A stretch of 64,000 nucleotides of DNA from Lysinibacillus sphaericus OT4b.31 (lineage in GTDB: Bacteria > Bacillota > Bacilli > Bacillales_A > Planococcaceae). The position numbers and the translations under genes are program-made. Under the pieces are notes generated by a model. It was not told the origin of the DNA and made no database searches. It was given only the letters and a program-made list of their open reading frames with translations. The DNA is taken from contig NZ_KB933398.1 in assembly GCF_000392615.1 (NCBI RefSeq), forward strand, positions 1,648,082 to 1,712,081. Direction: 5' to 3'. Positions 63,571-64,000 of this stretch are shown here, piece by piece (within the stretch, counting starts at the first letter, position 1; every line of letters starts with the position of its first letter).

Positions 63571-64000
63571 GTGCGCCCGGCATGCGTATGAACTATAGGG
63601 TGCAAGTCCCGAACTCCGAAGACAGAAGTAGAGGTTAGCCAAGAGCAAGGGTGTCCGTGGCGACGCGGAATCTGAAGGAAGCTGGAGGCAAAACACCGGT
63701 CCGAGGAACACGAATCTCATATAAGGCTAGGTATGATTGGATGAGTTTGCATTACAAAACAAAGTCCTTTCTGTCGAAGGTCATATCGAGTAAATGAGGC
63801 GGATAGATGGTGTGAAAGTGCATACGCTTACCCGGGGAGGTCTGATGGAAACGTGAAGTACCCTTCATAACCTACTTGGTGACAAGTAGCTGAACCATCA
63901 GAAGTCAGCAGAGGTCATAGTACGATTGGGTCTAGAACTAATCGGAAGGGCTGAACAACTAAGAGAGAATAGCCCTTGGCATTCCACCTTGAATGAATAA
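63571..64000 (+). ncRNA. Group II intron, 5' part (continues past window end)
   Basis: The first bases GTGCGCCCGG match the conserved 5' splice end GUGYG. Domain I features typical of bacterial group II introns follow: GGGTGCAAGTCCCGAAC, GGGTGTCCGTGGCGACGCGG, and GAGGAACACGAATCTCATAT. The intron-encoded reverse transcriptase/maturase is expected downstream, beyond base 64000; no reliable start of it is visible. It is inserted directly after a 17-bp stem-loop and T run (63529-63567). Confidence 0.9.

Noticed and set aside
63433..63720. Reverse-strand open frame across the IS/intron junction
   Set aside because: It runs through intron domain I, IS end and intergenic DNA in a frame different from the transposase tail; there is no ribosome site or family match.
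1..64000. CRISPR array, tRNA or rRNA genes
   Set aside because: No regularly spaced repeats and no cloverleaf or rRNA sequence were noticed on reading. A tRNAscan or CRISPR finder run was not possible here.

Overview
The window looks like a chromosomal segment from a low-GC, Gram-positive, endospore-forming member of the Bacillales. Gene content and order point to Lysinibacillus or a close relative. The evidence is a PolC-type replicase, RNase Y and RNase J2, dipicolinate synthase (SpoVFA/SpoVFB), SpoVS, a SpoIIIE-type translocase, strong AGGAGG ribosome sites, many GTG/TTG starts, and a backbone order matching the Bacillus polC-nusA-infB-pnp-asd-recA-rny-ymdB-spoVS region. The genus is an inference from gene order and protein resemblance; no database was searched.

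Layout. 1-13077: end of polC, then the transcription/translation block rimP-nusA-ylxR-ylxQ-infB-ylxP-rbfA-truB-ribF-rpsO-pnp. Unlike the compact Bacillus operon, it is broken by structured non-coding segments (nusA-ylxR, ylxP-rbfA, rbfA-truB). 13085-13966: a decayed IS1182-family element with terminal inverted repeats, carrying a GC-rich Bacillaceae-type palindromic repeat. 14020-15243: M16 peptidase mlpA. 15356-18675: a Fur-box-preceded haem uptake operon (IsdE-like lipoprotein, permease, ATPase, HugZ-like protein). 18901-21377: a reverse-strand GntR/ABC-2 exporter operon behind a 23-bp palindrome. 21588-25257: ylmC-spoVFA-spoVFB-asd-dapA, linking the lysine pathway to spore dipicolinate; dapG is absent. 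25669-43634: rnjB, spoIIIE, ymfC, the nucleoside ABC transporter (BMP lipoprotein, ATPase, two permeases), ymfF-ymfH-ymfI-ymfJ-ymfK-ymfM, pgsA and cinA. 43793-47198: recA with a LexA-like box, and rny with a long leader.

47502-58585 is accessory: a reverse-strand Dph6-like ATP-pyrophosphatase, then a nine-gene exopolysaccharide cluster (chain-length modulator, tyrosine kinase, PHP phosphatase, three glycosyltransferases, polymerase, flippase, acyltransferase). It lies between rny and ymdB, which are neighbours in Bacillus subtilis. 58747-63411 returns to the backbone: ymdB, spoVS and a two-subunit 2-oxoacid:ferredoxin oxidoreductase. The window ends in the 3' remnant of an IS3-family element interrupted by the 5' part of a group II intron.

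The least explained material is intergenic. Two related structured elements lie directly upstream of the nucleoside-transporter ATPase gene and of rny. They share conserved blocks, and one helix keeps pairing although its bases differ (GGTG/CACC against GGCG/CGCC). Short hairpin cassettes found in the rny copy recur, with conserved flanks, between rnjB and spoIIIE and between spoVS and the oxidoreductase. This looks like a modular, dispersed RNA or DNA element family and is the best candidate here for something undescribed.
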